A stretch of DNA of 64,000 nucleotides from Synechococcus sp. LTW-R (GCF_014217875.1 NZ_CP059060.1:1922001-1986000), one strand, 5' to 3'. Shown: positions 27,537 to 37,595, numbered from the stretch's first letter. Notes: generated from the letters alone by a model not told the origin. Translations and numbers: made by a program.

Positions 27537-28502
27537 TCAAGCAGCCTGCTGGTAGTTGGTCATCAGGCGCAGCTTGAGGATCGCTTTCGATTCCAACTGA
27601 CGCACCCGTTCGCGGGAGACATTGATCTGGCGGCCGATTTCCGCCAGGGTCAAGGGTTCCTGGCCGGCTAGGCCGAAGCGCAGTTCGATGATGCGGCGCT
27701 CCCGCTCATTCAGCTGCGAGAGCCAAGTGCCGAGGTGTTCCTTCTGCAGGTTGCGATCCATGGAATCCATGGACTCGTTGCTGTTGGGATCGGCGATCAG
27801 CTCGCCGAGGGTGCTCCGGTCGTCATCGCCTCGGGCATGGGCGTCGAGGGAGGCGCAGGGAGCACTCTGGGAGATCAGTTCTTCCAGCTCCTGAGGTTGC
27901 ATGCCCATGGCATGGGCCAACTCCAGGCGATTCGGCTGACGGCCAAAGCGATGGGAGAGCTCGCGGGTGATGCGGCGCATCTTCGAGAGCTTCTCGCTGA
28001 CGTGGATGGGGAGCCGAATCGTGCGGGCGCTGTTGTCGATGGCCCGGGTCATGCCCTGGCGGATCCACCAGTAGGCGTAGGTCGAGAACTTGTAACCCAT
28101 GGCTGGGTCGAACTTGTCCACCGCCCGCTCCAGGCCGATGGCGCCTTCTTGAACCAGGTCGAGCAGTTCGAGGCCTTGGTTTTGATACTTCTTGGCGACG
28201 CTGACGACGAGCCGCAGGTTGGCGGCCATCATGCGATCGCGGGCGCGGGTGCCCATCCGGATCTGGTGCTTCTGCCGGGCCGTCAGTTCTGCGGCGGGGA
28301 GTTCCTGCAGGCGCTTCATGGCCTGCACATGGTGCGCTAATTCAATCTCTTCGGCGGGGGTCAGGAGCGGTACCCGACCGATATTGCTCAGATACCAGCC
28401 AATCGAATCAGCACTAAGGCGACCTCCTTGTCGGGATGCGGCGGATCGAGCGGTTGATTTGTTGCTCGAAGGGCCTGAAGCAGCGGGCTTGTTTGCAGGC
28501 AT
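27537..28502 (-). CDS. group 2 RNA polymerase sigma factor (RpoD-like)
   Basis: A 321-residue sigma-70 family factor. Region 1.2 is DSIGWYLSNIGRVPLLTPAEE. Region 2 carries LRLVVSVAKKYQNQGLELLD and the -10-recognition helix YAYWWIRQGMTRAI. Region 3 follows, then region 4 with LGELIADPNSN, ERERRIIELRFGL and the helix-turn-helix LAEIGRQINVSRERVRQLE. The long region 1.1 of the primary factor is missing, so this is a non-essential group 2 member. These respond to nutrient, light or circadian signals in cyanobacteria. The 190-bp gap upstream shows no gene. Confidence 0.93.
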   Translation of the reverse strand: MPANKPAASGPSSNKSTARSAASRQGGRLSADSIGWYLSNIGRVPLLTPAEEIELAHHVQAMKRLQELPAAELTARQKHQIRMGTRARDRMMAANLRLVVSVAKKYQNQGLELLDLVQEGAIGLERAVDKFDPAMGYKFSTYAYWWIRQGMTRAIDNSARTIRLPIHVSEKLSKMRRITRELSHRFGRQPNRLELAHAMGMQPQELEELISQSAPCASLDAHARGDDDRSTLGELIADPNSNESMDSMDRNLQKEHLGTWLSQLNERERRIIELRFGLAGQEPLTLAEIGRQINVSRERVRQLESKAILKLRLMTNYQQAA

Positions 28503-28695
28503 GGCAGCTGAGACGCAGGCTTCGGAGGTTGCTTTGGGCTGGCGGTTGTCTCTGCTGGGTAGCAGAGGTGTAGGAAAAGCCGCAAAGCAAATTGATTTGG
28601 CCGGAATGTAGCACTTCTGGCCAACGCGAGATGTATGGAATTGGAAGACTTACTGAGGCCTTTTCATTCGTTTTTCTTTCTGTTTGTAGCCCTCG

Positions 28696-30840
28696 CTACG
28701 CCCCCGTCTCCACAGGGATCAGGCCCTTTCTCCAGCCATCGATCAGGTTGGCTTGCACCGCGATGCTCTCGTCCTCGGGGATGCGCCGGCTGAAGCTGCC
28801 ATCGCTCTGCATGTCCCAGGCGGTGCAGTTGTCATTGAGATAACTGTCGATCAGCCGTGTCAGCCGTTCGTGTAGATCGGGATCTTCCACGGGAACCACG
28901 GCTTCGACACGCCTGTCGAGATTGCGACCCATCCAGTCGGCACTGCCGATATACATCTCATGCTCGCCGCCGTTCTCGAACCAGAACAGGCGGGAGTGCT
29001 CGAGGAAGCGTCCGATGACGCTGCTCACCCGGATGTTTTCGCTGATGCCGTCGAGGCTCGGTCGCAGGCTGCACATGCCCCGCACCACGAGGTCAATCTG
29101 CACGCCGGCCTGGGAGGCCTCGTACAGGAGCGCAATGATTCGGGGATCCACCAGGGCGTTCATCTTGGCCTTGATGGCGGCGGGCTTTCCGGCCTTGGCG
29201 TGGTCGATCTCGCGCTGGATCAGCGCTTGCATCTGACGCCTCAGGGTGACGGGGGCGACGAGCAGGCGCCGGAAATCCTGTTGCTTGGAGAAGCCGGTGA
29301 GGTAGTTGAACAGCTCGGCGAGGTCCTGTCCCAGTTCCGGCCTCGCCGAGAGCAGACCCAAGTCGGTGTAGAGCGCCGATGTCTTTGAGTTGTAGTTGCC
29401 CGTGCCGATGTGGCAGTAGCTGCGCAGCAGATCCTTTTCCTTGCGGACCACCAGCGTGATCTTGGTGTGGGTCTTCAGGCCGATCACGCCATAGACCACG
29501 TGGACGCCGGAGCGCTCCAGTTGGCGGGCCCACTGAATGTTGTTGTCTTCGTCGAAGCGGGCCTTGAGCTCGACGAGCACCATCACCTGCTTGCCGTTCT
29601 CTGAAGCGCGAATCAGCGCGGCAATGATCGGGGAGTCCTTGGAGACCCGGTAGAGCGTCATCTTGATGGCCAGCACCGATGGGTCATCGGCGGCCTGATT
29701 GATGAACTCTTCGACGGACGTGGAGAAGAGGTCAAAGGGGTGGTGCAGGAGCACATCACCGCGGCGCAGCACCGAGAAGATGCTCGTGAATTCCTCGGCC
29801 TTGATCGAGCCGTCCTCTAGCAGGCTCTTTTGGGCTCGGGACAGGCTGAGCGCCGTGCGGCCCCGGTGGGGCGCGTCCTTGAGGGCCGGCAGGGGAATCG
29901 ACAGCAGGCTCATCAGGTCGTCGAGTCCGAGCGGCCCGCCGATGCGATACAGATCCTCTGGATCCACGCCGGTGCCCTCCAGCAGGAGTTCGACGACGGC
30001 ATCGGGCATCTCGTCGGCGACTTCCAGGCGCACCACTTCCCCGCCCATCCGGCGTTTGCGCAGCCCCTGCTGCAGGGCCTCCATCAAGTCGTCGGCTTCC
30101 AGGTCCCTCAACTCCAGGTCCGCATCCCGGGTCACACGGAAGAAGTAGTGCCCCTCCACCTCCATGCCAGGGAAGAGCAGTTGCAGGTTGAAGGCCACCA
30201 CCTGCTCGAGCGGAACGGCGGTGAAGACCGGTTGGGGCTCGGTGGTGCTCAGCTCAGCGGGCAGTTCCACAAACCGCGGCAGGTTTTTTTGCGGGACCTT
30301 GACCCGGGCGAACTGTTGAACGCCGCTGTCGGGATCGCGGATCAAGGCCGCGATGTTCAAGCTGAGGTTGCTGATGAAGGGGAAGGGGTGTGCAGGGTCC
30401 ACCGCCAGCGGGGTGAGCACCGGGAAGATGGCGCGCTGGAAGTAGTCGTTGACCCAGGCCTTCTGCTTTTTGTTCAGCAGCCGGTAGTCCAGTAGGTGCA
30501 CGCCGGCTTCGGCCAGCTGGTGCTTCAGGTAATGGCGGTAGTGGGCCTGTTGCTGGTGCAGCAGCGGTGCGAGTTCCTTGCGCACCAGGGCCAACTGTTG
30601 GCTGGGGGTGAGGCCGTCGTCGCTGAGTTTTTGAACGTCCGCTTCCACCTGTGACTTCAGGGAAGCCACCCGGACCATGAAAAATTCGTCGAGGTTATTG
30701 CTGAAAATCGCGCTGAACTTGGCCTGCTCCAGCAGCGGCGTGTGCTCGCTCAGGGCCTGGGCCAGCACTCTCTGGTTGAAGGCGAGCCAGCTCAGCTCCC
30801 GGTTGATGTAGAGCTCGGGAGCCACCACTGGATCAGCCAT
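28696..30840 (-). CDS. ppk: polyphosphate kinase 1
   Basis: PPK1 reversibly polymerises the gamma phosphate of ATP into polyphosphate, a phosphate and energy store. The 714 residues start ELYINRELSWLAFNQRVL and NNLDEFFMVRVASL, typical of the N domain. The catalytic part has VGLKTHTK-like GLKTHTKITLV with the phosphorylated histidine (about residue 460), SYCHIGTGNYN and VIGRFLEHSRLFWF with the second conserved His. MYIGSADWMGRNLDRRVE ends the family region. Length is normal. There is no exopolyphosphatase next to it. Confidence 0.96.
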   Translation of the reverse strand: MADPVVAPELYINRELSWLAFNQRVLAQALSEHTPLLEQAKFSAIFSNNLDEFFMVRVASLKSQVEADVQKLSDDGLTPSQQLALVRKELAPLLHQQQAHYRHYLKHQLAEAGVHLLDYRLLNKKQKAWVNDYFQRAIFPVLTPLAVDPAHPFPFISNLSLNIAALIRDPDSGVQQFARVKVPQKNLPRFVELPAELSTTEPQPVFTAVPLEQVVAFNLQLLFPGMEVEGHYFFRVTRDADLELRDLEADDLMEALQQGLRKRRMGGEVVRLEVADEMPDAVVELLLEGTGVDPEDLYRIGGPLGLDDLMSLLSIPLPALKDAPHRGRTALSLSRAQKSLLEDGSIKAEEFTSIFSVLRRGDVLLHHPFDLFSTSVEEFINQAADDPSVLAIKMTLYRVSKDSPIIAALIRASENGKQVMVLVELKARFDEDNNIQWARQLERSGVHVVYGVIGLKTHTKITLVVRKEKDLLRSYCHIGTGNYNSKTSALYTDLGLLSARPELGQDLAELFNYLTGFSKQQDFRRLLVAPVTLRRQMQALIQREIDHAKAGKPAAIKAKMNALVDPRIIALLYEASQAGVQIDLVVRGMCSLRPSLDGISENIRVSSVIGRFLEHSRLFWFENGGEHEMYIGSADWMGRNLDRRVEAVVPVEDPDLHERLTRLIDSYLNDNCTAWDMQSDGSFSRRIPEDESIAVQANLIDGWRKGLIPVETGA

Positions 30841-30876
30841 GGAGGACCCGTCAACTTCTGGGCTTCAACGTAGCAA

Positions 30877-32130
30877 TCAGAAGGGATCTGGAGCGTGTTC
30901 GCCGCGACGGGGGAGGCCGCCGGCCACGAGGGCCGCGACCCCGGCCAGGACCGTGATGCCGAGCCAAAAGGGACTGCGCTGACCAACGACGTCGTAGGCC
31001 AGACCCGCCAAGGGGGGACCGATGAAACTGCCCAGGCTCTGCAGACCTTGCAGGCTGCCCAGGGCGGCGCCTTGGCCGGAGTCATCGAGGCGTCTCGAGA
31101 CCAGGGCCCGCAGGCAGGGCGTGACCAGGCCTGTGCCCAGGGCCAGGATCGCCACGGCGGGGAAGACGACGCGGGTGGCGTTCTCGGCGGTGGCCATCGG
31201 CACGAGCAGGCAGCCGGCGATCACAAAGCCCAGGCCCGCCAGGGTCAGGCGCCATTCGCCAAAGCGTTTCACCAGGGGCCCGATCAAGCCGCCCTGGACG
31301 ACGGTGGCGACAACGCCCACCACCAGGAAGGCATTGGCGGCCAGACCCGGACCCCAATCGAAGGCCTGCTTGAAATAGAGGACCAGAACGGCGGTGAAGC
31401 CGTTGAAGGCCAGAAAGAACAGGAAGAAGGCTCCGCACAGCCGGCGCACCTGCGGATTGGTGAACACCTTCTGCAGGGCGATCAAGGGATTGAGATCCCG
31501 TTTGCGGGGCATGGCCAGCCGTGCCTCCGGCGGATGGGTTTCCGGTAGGAGCAGCAGCACCAGCAGCAGGTTGATCAGGGCAAAGGCCGCAGCGGCCCAG
31601 ACCGGAAGGGTGACGTTGGTCTGGGAGAGCAAGCCGCCGAAGGCGGGGCCGAGGATGAAGCCCAAGCCAAAGGCCACGCCAATGAGACCGAAGGCCTTCG
31701 CCCGGTTTTCGGGGGTGGAGATATCGGCCAACACCGCCCCAGCGGTGGCGGCGGTGCCGCCGCTCACGCCATCAATGAGGCGGGCGGCGAACAGCAGCAC
31801 GAGCGGAAGGCTGGTGCCGGCGGCCCAGGGGATGGCTTGCCAATCGATGCTGACCGTGACGGCAAACAGGCTCAAGCCCACCACCGAACCCGCCACGCAA
31901 ATCCCGATCACGGGACGGCGGCCGAAGCGATCACTCAGCGAGCCGATCAGCGGCGTGACCGCAAATTGGGCGATCGCATAACTCCCCGCCAGCAGGCCCA
32001 GGGTGCGCCCGTTGTCCGTGAAGCTCGCCAGCAGGAAGGGCAGCAGCGGAAAAACGATGCTCTCTCCGAGCCGATCGTTCAGCAGCGTCAGGAACGCGCA
32101 GAGGGAGGTGGAGGGGCGTTTCCAGCTCAC
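30877..32130 (-). CDS. MFS transporter, drug/metabolite efflux type
   Basis: A 12-span major facilitator. GTG 32130 gives [21 protein letters not shown], which begins right before TM1; the frame is open further upstream but overlaps the promoter region of moaC. Family A motifs are visible: [14 protein letters not shown] between TM2 and TM3, and [19 protein letters not shown], typical of the DHA1 (TetA/multidrug) group. [20 protein letters not shown] is motif C of antiporters. The substrate is unknown. It is divergent from moaC and downstream of nothing on its strand, so it has its own promoter. Confidence 0.88.
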   Translation of the reverse strand: MSWKRPSTSLCAFLTLLNDRLGESIVFPLLPFLLASFTDNGRTLGLLAGSYAIAQFAVTPLIGSLSDRFGRRPVIGICVAGSVVGLSLFAVTVSIDWQAIPWAAGTSLPLVLLFAARLIDGVSGGTAATAGAVLADISTPENRAKAFGLIGVAFGLGFILGPAFGGLLSQTNVTLPVWAAAAFALINLLLVLLLLPETHPPEARLAMPRKRDLNPLIALQKVFTNPQVRRLCGAFFLFFLAFNGFTAVLVLYFKQAFDWGPGLAANAFLVVGVVATVVQGGLIGPLVKRFGEWRLTLAGLGFVIAGCLLVPMATAENATRVVFPAVAILALGTGLVTPCLRALVSRRLDDSGQGAALGSLQGLQSLGSFIGPPLAGLAYDVVGQRSPFWLGITVLAGVAALVAGGLPRRGEHAPDPF

Positions 32131-32200
32131 AGGGAGGCACCCAGTGTTTGCCACACCATCCCACGGGAGGATGCTGCAACAGGCCGATGAGCGTTTCCCC

Positions 32201-32686
32201 GTGACTGCCACTCCCCCTGAGCTGAGTCACCTCAATGCCAGCGGCGAGGCCCACATGGTGGATGTCGGTGGGCGGGCCGTGAGTGATCGCGTGGCTGTGG
32301 CCGAAGGGTTCATTGAGCTCTCGCCCGAGGCCTTGGCCCTGGTGGTGGAGGGCCGTGCCGCTAAAGGGGATGTGCTCGCCGTCGCGCGGGTCGCGGCGAT
32401 TCAAGGGGCGAAGCGGACCTGGGAATTGATTCCCCTCTGTCATCCCCTGCCCCTCACCGGTGTTTCGGTGGTGATCGAGCCGGTGGCCGATGGCCTGCGC
32501 ATCGAGGCTTCGGCCCGCACCACCGGGGTGACCGGCGTGGAGATGGAAGCCCTGACCGCCGTGCAGGTGGGTCTGCTCACCACGTACGACATGGTCAAAG
32601 CGGTCGATCCGGCCATGACGATCGGACCCGTGCGGCTCTTGAGCAAGACCGGTGGGCGTCGCGGCGATTGGCAGCGCGATGACTGA
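32201..32686 (+). CDS. moaC: cyclic pyranopterin monophosphate synthase MoaC
   Basis: MoaC acts with MoaA in the first step of molybdenum cofactor synthesis, making cyclic pyranopterin from GTP. Starting at GTG 32201 gives 161 residues, the usual length; ATG 32171 would add ten. Core motifs are [27 protein letters not shown]-like [20 protein letters not shown] with the catalytic region, and [20 protein letters not shown]. Its TGA lies inside the first codons of moeA (8-bp overlap), so the two are translated together. Confidence 0.95.
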   Translation: MTATPPELSHLNASGEAHMVDVGGRAVSDRVAVAEGFIELSPEALALVVEGRAAKGDVLAVARVAAIQGAKRTWELIPLCHPLPLTGVSVVIEPVADGLRIEASARTTGVTGVEMEALTAVQVGLLTTYDMVKAVDPAMTIGPVRLLSKTGGRRGDWQRDD

Positions 32687-33914
32687 GCCCTACCCCAAAG
32701 AAGGTTTGCCCCTGGATCAGGCCCGAGCGCTGATCCTCCAAGCCCTCGCGCCTCTCGCGCTCTCGGAGTCCTTGCCTCTGCCTGAGTGCTTGGGACGCAC
32801 CGTGGCGGAAGCGGTTCACGCGCCAGAGGCGGTGCCTGGATTCCGGGCGTCGATCATGGATGGCTACGCCCTTGCCGGCTCGGAGCAGCCGGCGTTGGGT
32901 GACGCCTGGCAGTTGGTCGGTCGCTCCGCGGCAGGGGCCCCGTTCCTTGGAACCCTGCAGCCTGGTCAGGCGGTGCGCGTGCTCACGGGTGCGCTGGTCC
33001 CCGAGGGCAGCGGCCGGGTTGTGCCCCAGGAATTGGTGGAAGCCAGCGCTCAGGAGCTGCGCTTGATCAAGGCCTGCGGGGCCAATCCCTGGATTCGCTC
33101 CGTCGATGAAGAGACCGCCGCTGGTGGCGTGCTTGCTGAGTCCGGCCTGCGTTTGGGGGTGGCGGAGGTGGCCCGCTTGGCCAGCTGCGGCATTCAGCAC
33201 TGCCGGGTCTTCTCCAAACCCCGGGTTGGTCTTCTGATCAGTGGGGATGAATTGCTTCCCCCGGGCCAGCCCCGGCAGTTGGGGGAGATTTGGGAGAGCA
33301 ACTCCACCTTGCTGCGCGGTCTGCTGGAGCGCCTGGGTTACGAGGTTGCCGTGCAACGGGTGGTTGGCGATCAACCGGAGCCATTGCGTCAGGCCTTGCT
33401 CGCATTGGCCGAGGACTGCGACGTGGTGGTGAGTACCGGCGGGGTCTCCGCCGGCGATACCGACTGGATCCGTCCCTTGGTGGCGGAACTGGGGGAGGTG
33501 CGGTTTTGGAAGTTGTTCCTTAAACCTGGACGCCCCTTGGCCTGGGGGACGGTGGCCGGTACGCCCTTTTTTGGTTTGCCGGGCAATCCCGTCGCCGCCG
33601 CTGTGACGGCCTTGCAGCTGCTCTGGCCGGCCCTGCAACGGCTGGAGGGTGCCCAGGTTCAGCTGCTGCCGCGTCTACGGGTGGCCTTGGAGCAGCCCCT
33701 GCGGCGGGGCGCCGGCCGCCCGGAGTTGGCGCGTGCCTCCTTGGTGGTGGCCGAGGACGGTCGCCTCTTGGCGCGGGTCGCGGGCTCCCAGGCGTCGTCC
33801 CGCATTGGCTCCCTGGCGGGGGCGGACCTGCTCTTGGAGATCCCCGCTGAGCTGGGGAGCCTGGAGGCGGGGGCGGAGTTGTGGGCTCAGCTGCTGCGGC
33901 TGCCCATCTTTTAA
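32679..33914 (+). CDS. moeA: molybdopterin molybdenumtransferase MoeA
   Basis: MoeA inserts molybdate into adenylylated molybdopterin. ATG 32679 overlaps the end of moaC. The 411 residues include [11 protein letters not shown] (substrate-binding), [19 protein letters not shown], the catalytic [17 protein letters not shown] and [13 protein letters not shown]. The C-terminal domain IV (about 330-411) is present. The gene ends on a TTAA shared with the stop of moaE on the other strand. Together with the neighbouring moa genes it supplies cofactor for NarB. Confidence 0.95.
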   Translation: MTEPYPKEGLPLDQARALILQALAPLALSESLPLPECLGRTVAEAVHAPEAVPGFRASIMDGYALAGSEQPALGDAWQLVGRSAAGAPFLGTLQPGQAVRVLTGALVPEGSGRVVPQELVEASAQELRLIKACGANPWIRSVDEETAAGGVLAESGLRLGVAEVARLASCGIQHCRVFSKPRVGLLISGDELLPPGQPRQLGEIWESNSTLLRGLLERLGYEVAVQRVVGDQPEPLRQALLALAEDCDVVVSTGGVSAGDTDWIRPLVAELGEVRFWKLFLKPGRPLAWGTVAGTPFFGLPGNPVAAAVTALQLLWPALQRLEGAQVQLLPRLRVALEQPLRRGAGRPELARASLVVAEDGRLLARVAGSQASSRIGSLAGADLLLEIPAELGSLEAGAELWAQLLRLPIF

Positions 33915-34363
33915 AGGGGGGTGTTGCCCTCGATCCACTGGCTGGATCCATCGGCGTTCCATTCCCGCTTCCAAAAGGGGGCGTTGTGTTTGAGCTCTTC
34001 GAGCAGCTCCTGGCAGCAGCGCTGGGCTGGACCGCGCCGGTCGGCCCAGACCGCGACGCAAACGATGGCCTCGTCCACGGCGATGCGGCCCACCCGATGC
34101 TCGATCAGGCAGGCCAGGGCGCCATGGCGTTGGCTGACGGAGGTGGCGATGCGCTGCAGTTCCGCTTCCGTCATCCCCGGGTAATGCTCGAGCTCGAGTG
34201 CCACTACGCCATCGCCTGCGCGCACGCGCCCGATGAAGGAGCTCGTGGCCGCCGCCCGCGGGAGGCCGGCCTCCAGGAGTCCCTCCTCCCAGTGCTGCAG
34301 CACCTCCAGGGGATCGAACCGCTCTGGATGCAAACGAATCAAGGTCGGGATCGGCCTGTCCAT
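33911..34363 (-). CDS. moaE: molybdopterin synthase large subunit MoaE
   Basis: MoaE and MoaD together convert cyclic pyranopterin to molybdopterin by adding the dithiolene sulfurs. The 150 residues contain SSFIGRVRAGDGVVALELEHYPGM, the conserved HRVGRIAVDEAIVCVAV and the catalytic Lys region NAPFWKREW. Its start codon overlaps the moaD stop by one base. It converges with moeA with a 4-bp palindromic stop overlap. Confidence 0.95.
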   Translation of the reverse strand: MDRPIPTLIRLHPERFDPLEVLQHWEEGLLEAGLPRAAATSSFIGRVRAGDGVVALELEHYPGMTEAELQRIATSVSQRHGALACLIEHRVGRIAVDEAIVCVAVWADRRGPAQRCCQELLEELKHNAPFWKREWNADGSSQWIEGNTPL

Positions 34364-34611
34364 CAGCCCCCACTGATCGGCGGCAGGAAGGCCAGCTCGT
34401 CTCCGCTCTCGAGCGGCGTGTCGGCGCTGGCAAAGCGTTGGTTGATGGCCACTCGCACCCCATCGAGGGATCGGGCGAGGCCCAGTTCAGCCCACAGCTG
34501 TTTCGCGGTTGTCGGTTCGGCGAGGGGCCAGTCCCGCTCCCCCCAGCCGGCTTGCTCCCTGAGGCTGGCGAAGAGGCGGACGCGGATTGAGCCTGGTGCG
34601 CTGGAGCCCAT
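34363..34611 (-). CDS. moaD: molybdopterin synthase sulfur carrier MoaD
   Basis: A ubiquitin-like carrier of 82 residues whose C-terminal Gly-Gly (LPPISGG) is thiocarboxylated by MoeB and donates sulfur to MoaE. The beta-grasp pattern is visible (IRVRLFASLREQAGW, VRVAINQRFA, LESGDELAFLPP). It is coupled to moaE downstream. No moeB is seen in the window; another E1-like protein must activate it. Confidence 0.93.
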   Translation of the reverse strand: MGSSAPGSIRVRLFASLREQAGWGERDWPLAEPTTAKQLWAELGLARSLDGVRVAINQRFASADTPLESGDELAFLPPISGG

Positions 34612-34677
34612 GCTTCAGACGCTACCCAGCGGGGCGGCAAGGTTTGGCAGCATCAAGGCATTGCTTGCATCCCGCGC

Positions 34678-35181
34678 TTGGGCCTTTCGATTGCGCTGTT
34701 GACCGTCTCTGACACGCGGACCCTCGCTGAGGATCGCTCGGGGGCTGCGCTGCAGCAGCGGCTTGAGGGGTCAGGCCATCAACTGTATGAGCGCCGTTTG
34801 GTGCCGGACAACCGCTACCAAATCCGCTCCGAACTGAGCCGTTGGATTGCCGATGAGGCGGTGCAGGTGGTCATCAGCAGTGGCGGCACCGGTTTGACCG
34901 GACGCGACGGGACGCCGGAGGCCGTCGAGCCGCTCCTGGACAAGACCATCGAGGGCTTCGGCGAGCTGTTTCGGGTGCTCTCCTTCGAGACCATCGGCAC
35001 CAGCAGCCTCCAGAGCCGTTGCCTGGCCGGCGTGGCCAATGGGACGGTCGTCTTTGTGTTGCCGGGGTCCCTCGACGCGGTGGAAACCGCCTGGGATCGT
35101 CTGATCGCAGCCCAGCTCGACGCCACGACCCGTCCCTGCAACTTGGTGCAGCTGTTCCCCCGGTTGCGCGAAGCGCCGTGA
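34678..35181 (+). CDS. moaB: molybdenum cofactor biosynthesis protein MoaB/MogA type
   Basis: A 167-residue member of the MoaB/MogA family that adenylylates molybdopterin before metal insertion by MoeA. It shows LTVSDTRTLAEDRSG, VVISSGGTGLTGRDGTPEAV and FVLPGSLDAVETAWD. No ATG exists in frame; TTG 34678 is the only reasonable start before the conserved sequence, unless an ATT at 34660 is used. Its last codon overlaps the GTG start of the TauE-like gene. It is divergent from moaD, 66 bp apart. Confidence 0.92.
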   Translation: MGLSIALLTVSDTRTLAEDRSGAALQQRLEGSGHQLYERRLVPDNRYQIRSELSRWIADEAVQVVISSGGTGLTGRDGTPEAVEPLLDKTIEGFGELFRVLSFETIGTSSLQSRCLAGVANGTVVFVLPGSLDAVETAWDRLIAAQLDATTRPCNLVQLFPRLREAP

Positions 35182-35951
35182 CGGGCTTGGAGCCCGGGCT
35201 GCTGCTCGCCCTGGGGCTAATTGCCTTCCACTATGCCTGCGTCGGCCATGCCGGTGCCTCCGGCTACATCGCCAGCCTGGCCCTCTTCGCGGTGCAGCTG
35301 GAGTGGATCCGGCCCATGGCCCTGGTCATGAACCTGGTGGTGGCGAGCCTGGCGAGTTGGCGTTTTTACCGCGATGGCCACCTGCCGGTCGTCGTTCAGC
35401 GGCGCCTGCTGTTGCCGCTGCTCTCCTGCTCCATTCCGGCGGCCCTGCTCGGCGGCAGCTTGCGCTTGCCCGGTGAGGGCTTGAGCCTCTTCTTGGCGAT
35501 CGTCTTGCTCTTTTCTGCCCTGCGGCTTTGCTGGTCTCCCTCAGAGCGCACGGGCGGGGCCGTGGCCTTGCCGCCATGGCCTGTGGTCTTGCTGACGGGC
35601 GCGGTGCTGGGCCTGCTGGCCGGGTTGAGCGGGACCGGTGGCGGCATCTTTTTGACGCCGCTGGTGCTGCTCGCGGGTTGGCTTCCGATCCGCCTGGCGG
35701 CCGGGGTCTCCTCGGCTTTTATCTGGTGCAATTCCTTGGCGGGGCTCAGTGGTTGGCTGCTGAGCTACGGCGCGTCAGCCCTGCCTCCAGCCCCGCTTTT
35801 GCTGGCCCCCTTGCCGCTGGTGGCCCTGGCGGGAGCCCTGGGGAGTTGGTGCGGCAGTCGCCGTTTTCAAGAGGTCTGGATTCGCCGCCTGTTGGCGCTG
35901 GTCTTGCTGCTGGCCAGCCTGAAGTTGTCCGGCCTCTTGCCCTTGCCCTAG
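35178..35951 (+). CDS. TauE/SafE family sulfite/anion exporter-like protein
   Basis: A 257-residue membrane protein with about eight hydrophobic helices in two halves, each beginning with a related motif (here GLLAGLSGTGGGIFLTPLVLL in the second half), typical of the TauE/SafE/DUF81 family. Members export sulfite, sulfoacetate or other organosulfur anions. GTG 35178 overlaps the moaB stop (GTGA). It converges with moaA with both stops on CTAG. The tight coupling with moaB suggests a role connected to cofactor or anion supply, possibly molybdate or sulfur compounds; that is inference. Confidence 0.8.
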   Translation: MTGLEPGLLLALGLIAFHYACVGHAGASGYIASLALFAVQLEWIRPMALVMNLVVASLASWRFYRDGHLPVVVQRRLLLPLLSCSIPAALLGGSLRLPGEGLSLFLAIVLLFSALRLCWSPSERTGGAVALPPWPVVLLTGAVLGLLAGLSGTGGGIFLTPLVLLAGWLPIRLAAGVSSAFIWCNSLAGLSGWLLSYGASALPPAPLLLAPLPLVALAGALGSWCGSRRFQEVWIRRLLALVLLLASLKLSGLLPLP

Positions 35952-36976
35952 CCCCCCAGGTAGGCCATCTCCGCTTTGGGCTGCCCCGCGCTGGACGTGC
36001 GCTCTTCGCTGTAGCGGTCCTGGCGCTGGTGCCAGAGCTGGCCCATCGCGCGGCGGAGCTGACTTGGGCTCTGCAGCCAAGGCTTGAGGTCTTGGCCTTC
36101 GGAGGCGAACAGGCAGGTGTAGGCCATGCCATTGGCGGTGACCCGCAGCCGGTTGCAATCGCCGCAGAAGGGTTGGCTGATCGAGGCCACCACGGCGACC
36201 GCGCCGTGGCCATCGCGGTAACGCCAGCGGCTGGCGGTGCCATGGGCGGCACGCCCAAGGGGCTCCAGGGGCCAGTGGTGGCTGAGGCGCTGGAGCATTT
36301 CGGCGGCGGGGACGACGTCCTCGGGGGACCAGCCATTGCGGTTGCCCACATCCATCGTTTCGATCAGCCGCAACTCCAGGCCCTGCTCCCGGGCGAGGGC
36401 CGCGAGGGGGAGCAGTTGATCGTCGTTGCGGCCGCGTTGGATCACGCTGTTGAGCTTCAGCTCCCCAGCGGCCGGATCAAATCCAGCGGCTTTGGCCGCG
36501 GCGATGGCCGCCAGGACCTGCTCCAAGAGCTGCTTCCCCTGCTGCGGCCGGCCACTCATCTCCCCCACCAGCGCGGGGTCGACGGCATCGAGGCTGATGG
36601 TCAGGCGTTGCAACCCGGCTTGCCGCAGCCGCAGCGCGCGGGCTGGGCTGAGCAGGACGCCATTGGTCGTCAGCGCGATGTCTCTCAGGGCGCTGAGGGG
36701 GCTGCCCGCTGCCCGGCGTCCCTGGTCGATCGCCTCGAGCAGGTCGTCGAGATCGGGGGCCAAGAGGGGTTCTCCGCCGGTGAGGCGCAGGCTGCCGACC
36801 CCCAGGCTGCAGGCCGCTTCGATCACCCGCAGCCGCTGCTGCGTGCTCAGCCGGTCGGCGGGCTCCTGCCCGTCGGGTTGGCAGTAGGGGCACGCCAGGT
36901 TGCAGCGCGCCGTCAGGGAAAGCCGCAGGACTCCGAGGGGACGCTGGAGTTGATCGGTTGCGGTGCCTGCGCTCAT
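35948..36976 (-). CDS. moaA: GTP 3',8-cyclase MoaA
   Basis: A radical SAM enzyme starting molybdenum cofactor synthesis from GTP together with MoaC. The N-terminal cluster motif CNLACPYC (C25, C29, C32) and the C-terminal cluster CGDCNRLRVTANGMAYTC are present. The protein ends YLGG, the Gly-Gly tail needed for activity. RLTGGEPLLAPDL and TTNGVLL are further radical SAM elements. Length 342 is usual. It follows mobA with a 4-bp overlap. Confidence 0.96.
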   Translation of the reverse strand: MSAGTATDQLQRPLGVLRLSLTARCNLACPYCQPDGQEPADRLSTQQRLRVIEAACSLGVGSLRLTGGEPLLAPDLDDLLEAIDQGRRAAGSPLSALRDIALTTNGVLLSPARALRLRQAGLQRLTISLDAVDPALVGEMSGRPQQGKQLLEQVLAAIAAAKAAGFDPAAGELKLNSVIQRGRNDDQLLPLAALAREQGLELRLIETMDVGNRNGWSPEDVVPAAEMLQRLSHHWPLEPLGRAAHGTASRWRYRDGHGAVAVVASISQPFCGDCNRLRVTANGMAYTCLFASEGQDLKPWLQSPSQLRRAMGQLWHQRQDRYSEERTSSAGQPKAEMAYLGG

Positions 36977-37560
36977 GCCATCAGCCTGGCGCGCTCGGCC
37001 GGGGTGTTCGCATTGATCAGCGGCTGGGCGGGGAGCACTACAGCTTGATGGGGGATGGTGGCGAGCCAGGCCTGCCAGCGCCGCTCTCCGCTGGCCAGGA
37101 CCTCGGCCAGACCGATGCGTTGCTCGGCTCCACCGGGATAGATCCCCAGCAGGGGCTGCAACCGCTCGCCGTCATGGGCCACGGCGGCCTGGCTGGGGGA
37201 GTGCTTCCACTGCGCGATCAATGCATCCAGTGCGCTTCGGGTGAGCTGGGGCATGTCCACTGGTGCCACTAGAAGGGCGCTGTCGCTACCCCTGGGAAGG
37301 ACCAGCTGCAGGGCGTGGAGGGGGCCTTGGGCTGGTGTGGGCTCGAGGGCCAATGCAACCCGCTCAAGTTCGGCGATGAGGTCGGCATGGCTGCTGTGTT
37401 GGCTGCAGACCGCCACGGAGGGGCAGACCTGGCTCAAGAGTTCAGCCGCATGGGACAGCCAGCTCCCGCCGTTGGGGTGGGGGAGGGCTGCCTTGTCCTG
37501 GCCCATCCGCCGGCTGGCGCCGCCGCAGAGCACTGCTCCCTCGAGCCGCATCGGAGTCAT
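36973..37560 (-). CDS. mobA: molybdenum cofactor guanylyltransferase MobA
   Basis: MobA attaches GMP to the cofactor to form the bis-MGD type used by nitrate reductases such as NarB. The nucleotide motif LCGGASRRMGQDKAAL at the start and the metal-binding VAPVDMPQL in the centre are clear. Length 195 is typical. The 268-bp gap to nrtP contains two NtcA-like boxes, one close upstream of this gene, so the mobA-moaA pair may be under nitrogen control. Confidence 0.94.
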   Translation of the reverse strand: MTPMRLEGAVLCGGASRRMGQDKAALPHPNGGSWLSHAAELLSQVCPSVAVCSQHSSHADLIAELERVALALEPTPAQGPLHALQLVLPRGSDSALLVAPVDMPQLTRSALDALIAQWKHSPSQAAVAHDGERLQPLLGIYPGGAEQRIGLAEVLASGERRWQAWLATIPHQAVVLPAQPLINANTPAERARLMA

Positions 37561-37595
37561 CGCGGCACGATGGTTCCCCGGGAACCCCTTGAAGC

